A DNA stretch of 64,000 bases from Rhodopirellula baltica. GTDB taxonomy: Bacteria; Planctomycetota; Planctomycetia; Pirellulales; Pirellulaceae. Below the pieces are notes generated by a model. It was not told the origin of the DNA. It did not search any database and worked only from the letters and a program-made list of their open reading frames with translations. Shown here piece after piece: positions 1 to 9,270 of this stretch (its first letter is position 1; every line of letters begins with the position of its first letter). The position numbers and the translations under genes were made by a program. The stretch lies in the NCBI GenBank assembly GCA_002901265.1, contig PPHI01000096.1:1-64000 (forward strand). The letters run 5' to 3'.

Positions 1-145
1 GTAATGGACCGGACCTTTGGTCCTCAGCGATTGAGGGTTCAGATGGGATTCCCAGCCCGTTGGGCTGGGCTAGGTAACTGGCTGGACCTTCGGTCCATGT
101 TGTTGTTTTGGATTGATTGGGAGTGGCGTGCGATGTTGGGGCTAC
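1..145. repeat. Dispersed palindromic intergenic repeat, copy A
   Basis: This is one unit of a repeat found again at 2404-3145 and, degenerate, at 5036-5215. In order it holds three small palindromes: GGACC-TTT-GGTCC, CCCAGCCC-GTT-GGGCTGGG and TGGACC-TTC-GGTCCA. A conserved tail, ATTGATTGGGAGTGGCGTGC, follows. In this copy the third hairpin is perfectly paired. The reading frames across it come from the palindromes and are not credible genes. The copy starts at the window edge, so its left end may be missing. Confidence 0.8.
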
Positions 146-342
146 AAACACCCGGGGGCGAGTTGTGAGCGCGGTGGGATTCGTTTGCGGAGGTTGCGGG
201 ACTCGATGTTTTGACTGCGGGTTGTATGAGAATGGGGCGTTTTGAAACGCTTCGTGTGTCGTTGATTGCTATGCTGGTTGGAAATTGTTTTAGAAAAACG
301 TGGTGATTTTGTTTCATCCGCAATCAACAGTCGCCGGATTCG

Positions 343-2370
343 ATGACGTCCGATCAATCTCGCTCGCGATGTGAACGCTGTGGTTCAACCAATGACGATG
401 AACGCACGCATGGTCAATGTCCAGAATGCAAGCTTCCGCGAGATACCGTCGACTTCTCATTGCACGTTCCACTGTCGTCACCTTTAAGCGGATCGCTTGC
501 CGAGACGCTTGACTCCGGGACTGGGCCTGACCGGCAAGTTGATGCGTCGACAACCAATTCGCAGGTCCTCGGCAGTTACACAATCGTTCGGGAAATTGCT
601 CGTGGTGGAATGGGCGTCGTCTACCAGGCTCGACATCAAACGCTTGGACGTGACGTCGCGTTGAAGTTGATCTTGAGCGGCGGGTTTGCTTCAGAGAGTG
701 ACGTTCGACGTTTTCATTTGGAAGCGGAGTCGGCCGCCGCGCTCGACCATCCGGGGATCGTCCCCATCTATGAAATCGGCGAGCAGAATGGGCACCACTT
801 CTTTGCGATGAAGCTGATCGACTGCGGGTCACTGTCGGAAAACATGTCACGTTTTCGCGATGACCATCGCGCGTTGGTTCGATTGTTGATTCGTGTCGCC
901 GATGCAATTGACTACGCCCATCGCCGAGGCATTTTGCATCGTGATTTGAAGCCAGCCAACATATTGATCGACCGTGATGGGAATCCTGTCGTCACCGATC
1001 TCGGGTTGGCCAAACGCACCGACGGCGACAGCGACCTGACTGGAACGGGCGCGATCGTGGGCACGCCGGCGTACATGCCACCCGAGCAAGCCAATGCATC
1101 GAAGGAGATCACCACCGCGGTCGACATCTATGCTTTGGGAGCCATCCTTTACGACGGATTAGCCGGGCGGCCACCACACCAAGCGGAAACCGCCGTTGCA
1201 ACGCTCCTGGAGGCAGCTCGTGGTGATGTGATCGCTCCGAGTCAATTGAATCCCCAGATCGATCGGACGCTCGAATTGATCTGTATGAAATGTTTGGCTC
1301 GGAATCCTGACCAGCGATACGCTTCGTCAAACGAGTTCAAGAATGATTTACAGAACTGGCTGTCCGGACATGCGGTCTCCGTCAAACCGAAATCGTTGGT
1401 GTCGATCTGTGGCGATTTAATCAGTAGCCAATTGCGATCGGTCATCGGAGCGATGCTATTGGGGATTCTTGGTGGACTCGCACTTGGTCTGCCCTTGTAC
1501 AGTGGTCTTGCCAATCGATTGTTCAGTGGATCAGACGCACGATTCAATTTGAACGAACTTGCGAAGCAGCTTCCGACTGCTGGTCTCGTCGAACCGTGGT
1601 GGATCAGGCCGCCGCAAGCTTTGGTGATTCTTTTGACGGTGTTGGGAATTCCCAGTTGCGTCTTTTTGGGCGCAATGGTTTGCAGGTTGGTGCGACCGCA
1701 AGAGATCCGTCAAGCCGTTGCGGTGGGGTTGGTCGCGGGGTTGCTGATGACGATTGTGCAATTTGCCGTGTATGGAGTTGCTGCCAATTGGCAGACGTTC
1801 GCGTTGGCAAACGCAGATCAGATCGAACGGTTGTCGCAAGCCGCTTTCGCTGAACCGGCGAACCAACAACATGCGATTTCTGATCTGCTTGCCGAGTACC
1901 CTGATTTGGCCAGCAAGCCTCCTGCACAGAAGGCGAAGTTGATCAGTCAGCTGGTGGCAATCGAAATCATGTTGACTTCGCCACCGATTGCGATCGGCTG
2001 CTTGTTAGCCTGTCTGGTCTTCGCCGGAAACTTTTGTTTGCTTGGTACCACACATGCCTATCGGCTTGGGCAAGCCAATTTCTCGTTTGCGAACCGCACG
2101 TTGCGCTATGTGGAACTGCTTGTGTTGTCGACCTTGGCTGCTCTGGTCGCGTGTCTTTTGATCTTCGCTCTGTTTGGCATGATTCAGAATGAAGATGGGA
2201 CGCTCAAACAAGATGGGACGCTCAAACAAGATGGGACGCTCAAGCAATTGGTCATGTTGTTGGTGCTCGCGTTATCGATCTTGCCCGGATGGATGCACGC
2301 GAGATGGTTTGTGAGGTGGGGCAGTTATCTGGCGGTTTCGGTATTCGTTGCGATGTTGTTTTCGTGGTGA
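343..2370 (+). CDS. Zinc-ribbon Ser/Thr protein kinase with C-terminal membrane domain
   Basis: The protein has 675 residues. An N-terminal zinc ribbon (C10-x2-C13-x12-C26-x2-C29) precedes a Hanks-type kinase domain at about 78-345. The kinase domain has the glycine loop IARGGMGVVY, an ATP-binding lysine in VALKLI (about K108), catalytic HRDLKPAN (about D191), and DLG in place of DFG (about D209). After it come about six hydrophobic segments between roughly 365 and 675, so the enzyme is anchored with the kinase in the cytoplasm. Between the last two membrane stretches is a threefold repeat of DGTLKQ, encoded by three 18-bp units at 2194-2247. Zinc-ribbon kinases with large membrane tails are common in planctomycetes. 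The substrate is unknown. Repeat clusters flank the gene on both sides, so it is probably monocistronic. Confidence 0.93.
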   Translation: MTSDQSRSRCERCGSTNDDERTHGQCPECKLPRDTVDFSLHVPLSSPLSGSLAETLDSGTGPDRQVDASTTNSQVLGSYTIVREIARGGMGVVYQARHQTLGRDVALKLILSGGFASESDVRRFHLEAESAAALDHPGIVPIYEIGEQNGHHFFAMKLIDCGSLSENMSRFRDDHRALVRLLIRVADAIDYAHRRGILHRDLKPANILIDRDGNPVVTDLGLAKRTDGDSDLTGTGAIVGTPAYMPPEQANASKEITTAVDIYALGAILYDGLAGRPPHQAETAVATLLEAARGDVIAPSQLNPQIDRTLELICMKCLARNPDQRYASSNEFKNDLQNWLSGHAVSVKPKSLVSICGDLISSQLRSVIGAMLLGILGGLALGLPLYSGLANRLFSGSDARFNLNELAKQLPTAGLVEPWWIRPPQALVILLTVLGIPSCVFLGAMVCRLVRPQEIRQAVAVGLVAGLLMTIVQFAVYGVAANWQTFALANADQIERLSQAAFAEPANQQHAISDLLAEYPDLASKPPAQKAKLISQLVAIEIMLTSPPIAIGCLLACLVFAGNFCLLGTTHAYRLGQANFSFANRTLRYVELLVLSTLAALVACLLIFALFGMIQNEDGTLKQDGTLKQDGTLKQLVMLLVLALSILPGWMHARWFVRWGSYLAVSVFVAMLFSW

Positions 2371-2403
2371 AGCGGTCGGTTCACACGGAGGTGGCGAGAC
2401 CGT

Positions 2404-3145
2404 TTTGGTAATGGACCGGACCTTTGGTCCTCAGCGATTGTGGGGTCGGATGGGGTTCCCAGCCCGTTGGGCTGGGCTAGGTAATTGGCTGGACCTTCGG
2501 CCCACGTTGTGTTGTGTGGTTTGATTGATTGGGAGCGGCGTCGGGCGATGTTTGGAGACGGTGGGGCGATAGTGGGTGTTGTCGTATTTACACCGGTTGG
2601 TTGTTTGCAAAATCGTTGGATGGATCAGAGCGGTAATGGACCGGACCTTTGGTCCTCAGTGGTTGGAGATCGGATGGGGTTCCCAGCCCGTTGGGCTGGG
2701 CTAGGCAATTGGCTGGACCTTCGGCCCAAGTTGTGCGGCGTGGTTTGGTTGATTGGGAGTCGAGTCAGCCGACGTTGGCGATGTTTGGAGACGAAGGGTC
2801 GATAGTGGGTGTTGCCGTGTTTTCACCGGTTGGTTGTTTGCCAAATCGTTGGGCTGTTCGGCGCGGTAATGGACCGGACCTTTGGTCCTCAGCGATTGAG
2901 GGTTCGGATCGATGTTTGGAGACGAAGGGTCGATAGTGGGTGTTGCCGTGTTTTCACCGGTTGGTTGTTTGCCAAATCGTTGGGCTGTTCGGCGCGGTAA
3001 TGGACCGGACCTTTGGTCCTCAGCGATTGAGGGTTCGGATGGGATTCCCAGCCCGTTGGGCTGGGCTAGGTAATTGGCTGGACCTTCGGCCCAACGTTGC
3101 GGGCTGCGGTTCGATTGATGGGGAGTGGCGTGCGATGTTGGCGAG
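2404..3145. repeat. Cluster of dispersed palindromic repeat units (copies B-E)
   Basis: There are full units at about 2404-2550, 2634-2785 and 2995-3140, and a half unit at about 2868-2909. Each full unit has the same three palindromes as copy A, then the GATTGGGAG tail. Between units lies a second conserved segment starting CGATGTTTGGAGACG, at about 2545, 2779 and 2910. In these copies the third hairpin reads TGGACC-TTC-GGCCCA. That is an A-C mismatch on the plus strand, but a G-U wobble if the minus strand is transcribed. No credible gene is seen in 2371-3484. Confidence 0.85.
2779..3040. repeat. Perfect 131-bp tandem duplication
   Basis: Positions 2779-2909 and 2910-3040 are identical by eye over all 131 bases. 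Each copy begins CGATGTTTGGAGACGAAGGG and ends GATTGAGGGTTCGGAT. The duplication includes the GGACC-TTT-GGTCC half of the palindromic unit. The lack of any difference suggests a recent slippage or unequal exchange. Confidence 0.85.
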
Positions 3146-3484
3146 CAGGGCTGAGTTGCGTTTGGGGTTGAACATCGTGGGGTTGTGCTTGAGGGTGAGA
3201 GTTTTCTGGATGGCAGGTCTGGTGTGGTCAGGCGGTGTTGGGGAACTCGTGTCGTTGTTGAACGCAGTGGCACTGAGATGCAAAATGCGGTGATCATTTT
3301 GAGTCCTGTGCAAACCACTTGGCTCTCAGGCTGACGATTTCGTCGAATGCGTGGTTTGGCGCATGTTGAGCCGAAATGAAGTCGCTTCAGCGACGAGTAA
3401 TTCCTCGGTCGGAAAACTCATTGCATTCTGAATGCGAAGACTGAGTAGACCGATGCACTTTGGGAGATTGGCAGAATCGGGTCG

Positions 3485-3733
3485 TTACGCTCCATAACCA
3501 AGCGTCTCCAGTTTGTTGAGGATCACTCGGGCAAGCTTCTCGGCCTCGTCCATCTGCTGGTACAGCTTGGTGGTCAAGTCGGCCAACTGGGGCTCAAGCG
3601 GAATGCCGTCGTTTTCCAGCAGTGCCGTGCCGTCGTATCGTACCGGTGTGAGCACGTAGTTGATGGCTTTGACGTCTTCCAGCGTCGATCCTTTGCAGAA
3701 GCCGCGAACGTCCCGGTAGCCAGTGTCGCTCAA
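3485..3733 (-). pseudogene. hsdM: Relic of type I restriction-modification methylase HsdM, C-terminal fragment
   Basis: The minus-strand translation retains only the last 80 or so residues of an HsdM-type N6-adenine methylase. Recognisable segments are RDVRGFCKGSTLEDVKAINY, VLTPVRYDGTALLENDGIPL and the ending NKLETLGYGA. In intact HsdM proteins the same tail follows the SAM-binding and NPPF catalytic domains, none of which is present here. Upstream the frame runs into a 13-bp inverted repeat (3734-3767) and then into sequence I cannot relate to the family. No hsdS or hsdR is visible nearby. The fragment cannot be a functional methylase and most likely marks a lost restriction locus. Confidence 0.75.
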
Positions 3734-3767
3734 CTCTCCGAGTCGATTGCGCTTTCGACTCGGAGAG
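3734..3767. repeat. 13-bp perfect inverted repeat at the hsdM relic breakpoint
   Basis: CTCTCCGAGTCGA at 3734-3746 pairs with TCGACTCGGAGAG at 3755-3767 across an 8-base loop. It lies exactly where the HsdM-like reading frame stops making sense. It could be a deletion or insertion scar or a terminator stem, though there is no clear T-tract. Confidence 0.5.
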
Positions 3768-3793
3768 TCGAGCAACGTAGATGCACCACGCAA

Positions 3794-4169
3794 CTGTGCT
3801 CGAATTCCTCAGGCTTGTGGATTGGCCGGACTATACCGACCATGCGAAGCCCCCCGATGATCATGTCCAGCACCTGTCCGTCTAGGTCTCGGGATGTGTG
3901 CAGTGGCGACGAGGTCTCGCAGATTGTGCGGTGTCGAGTACTGGGGCCAATGCAGCAGACCACGGGGGAGGTTCTCGTCTCTACATCGAAAGCGACGAAG
4001 AGGCGGACCGTTCGATGACAACGATCCTGTTGAAGGACGGGCTTCGCGATTCCGCTCGTTTCGTTTCCAGCTCCGTTCGGGTTTGTCCGTGTCGTCTTTA
4101 ATTGATTGATCGACCTGTTCACCCTGTGTACACTGGCCAGATGTACCCCACACCTTCATTAGAGACGAC
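3794..4169. other. Gap of about 375 bp, possibly degraded coding sequence
   Basis: Overlapping frames are open on both strands, but none shows a domain I recognise or a convincing start. One minus-strand frame over 3730-4122 has protein-like stretches such as DLDGQVLDMIIGGLRMVGIV. Because it abuts the hsdM relic, this may be more of the same decayed locus. I see no RNA gene here. Confidence 0.35.
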
Positions 4170-4943
4170 ATGAGATTTTTAGCATCATTGCTCGTGCTGG
4201 CGTTTGCTTCGCAGGCAAACGCGGGCCTTCTAACATCGGCTTTCGAGTCCAGGCTTGAGTCCTGGCTGGGGCAAGGAGACCTGGATTTCACGAACGTCTT
4301 CACGAAGGCTCCGGCTTCTAATTCGTACGCTTTTCACGCTGCTGTGGATGGTATCGGGCCGACGATTACCCTGATGCGGATTTCGCGAGTGGAGAACAAC
4401 GCGAAAGACCGAGCGGTCGGGCAGATTCTCGGCGGCTACAACCCGCAGAGTTGGAATAGGTCTGGCAATTTCAATCTCACGTCGAGCAACGCGGACCGGA
4501 CGGGGTTTATCTTCAACTTGTCGACGGACACCAAGTTTGACCAGCGGTTGAGTGCTACAGCCTCTGATCCGAACGAACAGGGGCGGGGCCGATATCAGAC
4601 GTACAACCGTCTAAACTCTGGGCCGAGTTTCGGTGCCGGTAGCGACCTTTTTCTAGACTACTCGCTGAGTGATGGCTACATGAGACAGTACTCGTACGGC
4701 GTGGCGGGGCCGGGGGCTTTTTCGAGCGGTTACGCCGGCAAGAATTTGCTTGGCGATAGTCGCTACATCGTGACGCGACCAGGCATACAGAATGGCTTCA
4801 CCGATTTTCGGGTAAGCGATGTCGAGGTTTACACGTTCGCTCCCGCTGTGGTGTCGCCTCCGGTTGCGTCTGTTCCTGAGCCCGCGAGCGTTGCCCTATT
4901 CGGCTTACTCAGCTTGGGGGCGATCGCCCGACGTCGTCGATAA
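4170..4943 (+). CDS. PEP-CTERM sorting-domain protein with a TLDc-like domain
   Basis: The protein has 257 residues. The signal peptide is MRFLASLLVLAFASQANA. The C-terminus has the PEP-CTERM tripartite signal: VPEPASVALFG, a short hydrophobic stretch, then ARRRR, the substrate for an exosortase. The core, with GGYNPQSWN at about residues 90-98 and DRTGFIFNLS at about 110-119, resembles TLDc-type domains found in other PEP-CTERM proteins. It is predicted to be exported and processed at the cell surface. The ATG is chosen because it gives a complete signal peptide. A strong hairpin at 4980-5012 follows, so it is probably a single-gene transcript. The role is unknown. Confidence 0.9.
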   Translation: MRFLASLLVLAFASQANAGLLTSAFESRLESWLGQGDLDFTNVFTKAPASNSYAFHAAVDGIGPTITLMRISRVENNAKDRAVGQILGGYNPQSWNRSGNFNLTSSNADRTGFIFNLSTDTKFDQRLSATASDPNEQGRGRYQTYNRLNSGPSFGAGSDLFLDYSLSDGYMRQYSYGVAGPGAFSSGYAGKNLLGDSRYIVTRPGIQNGFTDFRVSDVEVYTFAPAVVSPPVASVPEPASVALFGLLSLGAIARRRR

Positions 4944-4979
4944 ACACTAGTCCAACTGGTCTAATTTCGAATCATCACA

Positions 4980-5012
4980 AGAGGCTGACGGGAGAAATCC
5001 TGGTCAGCCTCT
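4980..5012 (+). terminator. Hairpin downstream of the PEP-CTERM gene
   Basis: AGAGGCTGAC (4980-4989) pairs perfectly with GTCAGCCTCT (5003-5012) across a 13-base loop. It starts 37 bases after the stop codon. The downstream T-tract is poor (CGTCGTATTGTC), so termination efficiency is uncertain. Confidence 0.5.
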
Positions 5013-5035
5013 CGTCGTATTGTCACGGTCAGGTT

Positions 5036-5215
5036 ATTGGAGATTCCCAGCTCGTTGGGCTGGGCTAGGTAATTGGCTGGGCCTTCGGCCCAAGTTGTGC
5101 GGCGTGGCTGGAGCGTCGGCCCAAGTTGTGCGGTGCGGCTGGACCTTCGGCTCAAGTTGCGTTGTGTGGTTTGGTTGTTTGGAAGTAGCGTCAGCCGACG
5201 TTGTTGATCTTGGAG
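5036..5215. repeat. Degenerate palindromic repeat, copy F
   Basis: This copy has the CCCAGCTC-GTT-GGGCTGGG element and TGGGCC-TTC-GGCCCA, a fully paired version of the third hairpin. Two decayed partial copies of the CTGGACCTTCGG block follow. The remaining gap up to the peptidase start at 5696 holds no gene I can support. Confidence 0.7.
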
Positions 5216-5695
5216 GACGACGGCACAGCTTGGGGCAGTGCGCGTCGTTGATGTTCTTTACGCACCACCCGCTGTCTCTGTGATTTGGTGGTTTGTTGAA
5301 AGTCGAAAGTGGTGCTTCATTCTGTGAATGTGGTTGCCCTTCTCGTTGTGATTGTGGAGGTGGTGGCAACAGTCGAGGTCTTTTCGATCCGATTTAGGGT
5401 GTTCGTGGCTGAGTGGTTCGCAGCGGTGCTGATTCAAGTGTGGCGTCTGGCTGATAGGGTGCGATTGACTGGCGTTCGGTGCTGCTAGTGTCCACTACTT
5501 AGGCCTTGAGCTCTCGCAGTGGCTCTTGGATGTCGGTGTGGTCGTTGCGATTTTGGCTGGATTCGCCGCGTTTTTCGTGGTTTATCGCTGCAGTGGGCAG
5601 GGTGGGGTGAGTGTTGCGACGTCAGCGCTGCGGACTACACTGCGCGGTCTGGAATGAACGAAGACACCTTCCCTTTGGACGGACCAAACGACTCC

Positions 5696-8308
5696 ATGAA
5701 GAACGATTCTCTGCGTACTGTGTGTCTCTCGATGCTTGTCATCGGTTCGCTCATCAGTCCGGCCGTTGCCGCTGATTCAAAGAAAGACAAAGACAAGGAC
5801 GAGTTGCGGCTCGAAGACCTCTACCCCGAAAAAGGCTTGTTCGGGCCCTCTGCCAGCAACGCAGAATTCTCGCATGACGGACGCTACGCCGCGTATCTGT
5901 ATCGCCCCTACAACGAACGTCGGCATGGCAGCGACTTGTGGGTCTACGACTTCAAAAAGTCCGAAGCGCGACGCATCACTTCCATCGACATGCTGTCCGA
6001 GTTCCAACGCTCCGCACGCATTGTGATTGATGACCGTCTGGAGAAGCATCGCAAGAAAGCGAAGAGCGAGAAGAAGGATGACGACAAAGACGAAAAAGAA
6101 GACGGTGATGACGAGGAGAAGTCGGACGACGAAAACGACTCCGATGACAAAGAAAAAGACGAGCTGACCGAAAAGGAACGCGAGGAGCAACGTGAGATCT
6201 ACATGACGGTGTCGGAAGATGACGCCGACGCCGAATACAGTCCCGTGTATTCCGGAATCGCTTCGTTCCGCTGGCACCCCAAAGAGAACAAGCTGCTGTT
6301 GATTTCCGAAGGCGATATTTATTTGCTTGAAGATCTGAACAAGCCAAAGCTGGCACGTCTGACCAAAACCGATCAGCGTGAATCGCAGGTCGAGTTCCTG
6401 CCAGACGGAAGCGGATACACCGTCCGCCGCGACGACACCGTGATTCAAACCAAGTTTGGCGAACACCTCGTCCGTCAGCTAACACCAAGCTTGCCATCGG
6501 GAGAAAACCTCAGCCGATACTCGCTTAGCCACGACGGAAAACGCATCACGCTGATCACGCGTACCAACAGCCGTGGTGGATCACGGAAAGTCGACATCAT
6601 CCGATACCGCGATCGATTCGCACAATCCGACTCGATCTCCCGCACCGTTTCGGATGACAAGGTCGAGCCGGAAACCGTGCGTGTCTACATGTTCGAATTC
6701 GATGGCGCCGATACCGAAGAAGCTCCTTTGTTGAAGGTCTTCGAAGAGAAAATCGACGAGCCGCGCGACATCATCTCCGAACCGCGTTGGTCGCTCGACA
6801 ATCAGCAAGTGACGTTTTGCTTCTTTGACCAAAAGAACTCCGACGTGCAGATTCGATTGGCCACCTGGCCTACCGAAGAAGAGCTCGAGAAAGGGCTGAA
6901 AGAAGCGGTCAAGGAACGCGAGAAAGACTTTCAAAAGGAGATGCGTGAAGCTAGGGAGAAAGACGAAGAAGACGTTACTCCGGGCCGACGTGGGCCTCGC
7001 GGTGGTCGCACTGAAGATCCGGAGTTGGTCGAGCATCTCGCCAAGATCGCTTACCAATTCAAACACTACGGCGGACCCAATACGCCTTCGATGGTCTCGC
7101 CCGACTTTGCCGACGATAGCCGACACATCGTGTTCGTCAGCGAACTGAGCGGGTTCCGTCATATCCATGTATTGGATCCGCTTTATGAAAGCGTTCGTCA
7201 GTTGACGGAAGGACGATTCGAAGTCTATCCGATTCGTTTTTCAGAGGACCACAAAAGGCTGTTCGTGACAGCGACCAAAGACTCACCCGCGCGTCAGATG
7301 GTGTATGTGCTGGAGATGGAATCGGGTGAGCTGACGCGTCTGAATGATCAAGAAGGCACGTTCTCGGACGTGGCGGTCAGTAACGACGGCAAGCGTATGT
7401 TGGCCAACTTCGTTCGCTACGGGGACCTCACCGAATTGGTGGCCCAGAACGAAAAGAACCAGGTCAAGCAAGTCACCGATTCACATCCCGAAGACGCTTC
7501 GCGGCTGACGAAGATCGAGCCGGAATTCTTTGAATATGAAAACCGCCACGGTCACACGATCTCGGGAATGATGTTCAAACCCGAGGGCTGGAAGAAATCG
7601 AAGAAGCACCCGCTGTTGATCTATGTCTACGGTGGCCCGCTCGGCAACCGCCACTTTGTCAACGATGGCGGCTACAGTGCCGACGCGTACTTCTTTCAGA
7701 TGTACATGGCACAGAAACACGGCTACATCACGATCGTTGTCGATCCACGTGGACAATCTGGATACGGTGGGTTGTTCGAGAAGTCGAACTACGAGCAGGT
7801 CGGCAAGCCACAGGTGGAAGACTTGGTTGACGGTGTCCAGTACATGGCGGACAACTTCAACATCGACCAGAAACGCGTTGCGATCTCCGGCTGGAGCTTC
7901 GGCGGTTTCCAGACGCAAATGTGTCTCTACACCGAACCGGAAGTTTTCCAAGTGGGGATCGCCGGTGCCGGGCCGACGCAGTGGGAAAACTACAACTCGT
8001 GGTACTCCACCGGAACGATTGGCCCGTCACGCACGGGTGAGCCGGACCAAGAAAAGTACTCGTTGATTCCGCTTGCCAAAAAGCTTGAGGGGCAACTGTT
8101 GTTGGTCCATGGGATCGAAGACACCAACGTGCTGTTTCAAGACACGGTTGCGGTCTATCGGGCGTTGCTGAAGGCCGGTAAGGAAACTCATGTTGAGCTG
8201 TTCCTTGATCCGACCGGTGGACACGGACTTGGTGGCGATGTCAAACGGATCGGGCGGATGCGAAAGTATGAGCAGTTCTTGCTGCGTACGATCGGCAAAG
8301 GTCCCTGA
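5696..8308 (+). CDS. S9-family serine peptidase (prolyl oligopeptidase/DPP-IV type), exported
   Basis: From the ATG at 5696 the protein has 870 residues. This start gives a clean signal peptide (MKNDSLRTVCLSMLVIGSLI, cleaved after AVAA), whereas the open frame back to 5519 does not. The N-terminal part is a beta-propeller with DPP-IV/TolB-like repeats. The C-terminal alpha/beta-hydrolase domain carries the nucleophile elbow GWSFGG (about residue 736), the acid in HGIEDTN and the histidine in TGGHGLGGD. Within the propeller lies a highly charged insertion of about 60 residues rich in Lys, Asp and Glu (nt 6050-6190), absent from ordinary S9 enzymes. The enzyme probably degrades peptides in the periplasm. 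The next gene is convergent. Confidence 0.93.
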   Translation: MKNDSLRTVCLSMLVIGSLISPAVAADSKKDKDKDELRLEDLYPEKGLFGPSASNAEFSHDGRYAAYLYRPYNERRHGSDLWVYDFKKSEARRITSIDMLSEFQRSARIVIDDRLEKHRKKAKSEKKDDDKDEKEDGDDEEKSDDENDSDDKEKDELTEKEREEQREIYMTVSEDDADAEYSPVYSGIASFRWHPKENKLLLISEGDIYLLEDLNKPKLARLTKTDQRESQVEFLPDGSGYTVRRDDTVIQTKFGEHLVRQLTPSLPSGENLSRYSLSHDGKRITLITRTNSRGGSRKVDIIRYRDRFAQSDSISRTVSDDKVEPETVRVYMFEFDGADTEEAPLLKVFEEKIDEPRDIISEPRWSLDNQQVTFCFFDQKNSDVQIRLATWPTEEELEKGLKEAVKEREKDFQKEMREAREKDEEDVTPGRRGPRGGRTEDPELVEHLAKIAYQFKHYGGPNTPSMVSPDFADDSRHIVFVSELSGFRHIHVLDPLYESVRQLTEGRFEVYPIRFSEDHKRLFVTATKDSPARQMVYVLEMESGELTRLNDQEGTFSDVAVSNDGKRMLANFVRYGDLTELVAQNEKNQVKQVTDSHPEDASRLTKIEPEFFEYENRHGHTISGMMFKPEGWKKSKKHPLLIYVYGGPLGNRHFVNDGGYSADAYFFQMYMAQKHGYITIVVDPRGQSGYGGLFEKSNYEQVGKPQVEDLVDGVQYMADNFNIDQKRVAISGWSFGGFQTQMCLYTEPEVFQVGIAGAGPTQWENYNSWYSTGTIGPSRTGEPDQEKYSLIPLAKKLEGQLLLVHGIEDTNVLFQDTVAVYRALLKAGKETHVELFLDPTGGHGLGGDVKRIGRMRKYEQFLLRTIGKGP

Positions 8309-8358
8309 TTAAGACTCCGACGTTCCAAGCCACGGAAACAGCGAGTGAGAGTCGCTCG

Positions 8359-9270
8359 CTATTGCAGCACTTCGTAACGTCCTTTGCCGATGTACTTCAT
8401 TTCTTTTTTGTTAACGCCATAACGAAAGAGCGATTGGTTTTCGGCGGGGACGATTCGCGGTCCATCGCTTTCAAGTCGCATGGTAAAGGTCAGCGTGAAC
8501 GCCTCCGCATCAGGCGGTTTAAACGACCAGGACATACGATTGATCAAGACGCCGTCGGTTTCGTCTTCGTGATCGTTCGGCATCTGGTTTGGAAAGAACA
8601 CCGGGATACGTCCTTCGATCATCGAAGTGCTGGACGTTGTCGGCGGTGGAAGGCGTTCTGGGAATAGGGAGCGCTCGATTGACTGAAACTCGGGGTACGA
8701 GGAAGTTACTCGAAGCTTTAACTCGCGTGGATCTCTGTAATCTGCACCGTCTGCTCGTTCGTGGACGAGTGCGATCTCATAAGCGTGGGTACCGTGTAGG
8801 TCATAGGTGAGCTGCGTCGTCTGCTTTGGTGCATCGGAATCCTTTACGCTTCGCTCGATTTCGATTTGCAGTTTGTGGACGCCGCTGGGCAGCAACAGGC
8901 GAACTAGGTCATTCATGTTGCCTTTCTGTTCCAGGGTGAAGACGCCCAAGGCCGCGTCGTTTTGCCAAAAGTCGTCGACGTCGGATGCGTACTGGAAAAC
9001 TGTTTTCAGCTGATCACCTTGCTGTTTGGCGTCATTGATGGCCTTGTCGAGTTCACGTTCCTTGTCACGCAGTTGTTCGCGTTTCGACGACACCAATTTC
9101 GTTTCATCACGTTGTGCTGCGACCTGGCGATCAAGCAGACCTTTCGCCGATCGGTCGTTGACGAAGACTGTGATCAGACAAACGCAGGTGATCGAAAAGA
9201 TTACCAACCGCAAGGCGGAGAATGGCGTCCAGCGGCGGATTGGTGTTGGATCGGTGTTTGGTTCAGTCAT
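8359..9270 (-). CDS. Membrane-anchored coiled-coil protein, downstream partner of a coupled pair
   Basis: From the ATG at 9270 the protein has 303 residues. The start overlaps the upstream gene's stop in ATGACTGA, indicating translational coupling. A cytoplasmic N-terminus precedes one membrane helix (ALRLVIFSITCVCLITVFV). A charged coiled coil follows (about residues 45-90, SSKREQLRDKERELDKAI), then a probably beta-rich domain ending YIGKGRYEVLQ. I recognise no enzyme motif. The layout mirrors the upstream gene, so the two may be paralogues or subunits of one envelope complex. Confidence 0.75.
   Translation of the reverse strand: MTEPNTDPTPIRRWTPFSALRLVIFSITCVCLITVFVNDRSAKGLLDRQVAAQRDETKLVSSKREQLRDKERELDKAINDAKQQGDQLKTVFQYASDVDDFWQNDAALGVFTLEQKGNMNDLVRLLLPSGVHKLQIEIERSVKDSDAPKQTTQLTYDLHGTHAYEIALVHERADGADYRDPRELKLRVTSSYPEFQSIERSLFPERLPPPTTSSTSMIEGRIPVFFPNQMPNDHEDETDGVLINRMSWSFKPPDAEAFTLTFTMRLESDGPRIVPAENQSLFRYGVNKKEMKYIGKGRYEVLQ

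Noticed and set aside
2485-3313. Several overlapping frames of 60-200 codons on both strands in the repeat cluster
   Set aside because: They translate the palindromic repeat itself (recurring PARWAGLGNWLDLRP and its reverse). Such spurious proteins appear in each repeat copy.
5777-6497. Long minus-strand frames opposite the S9 peptidase
   Set aside because: They are antisense shadows of the Lys/Asp/Glu-rich insertion, composed of Phe/Ser/Val runs without domain signals.
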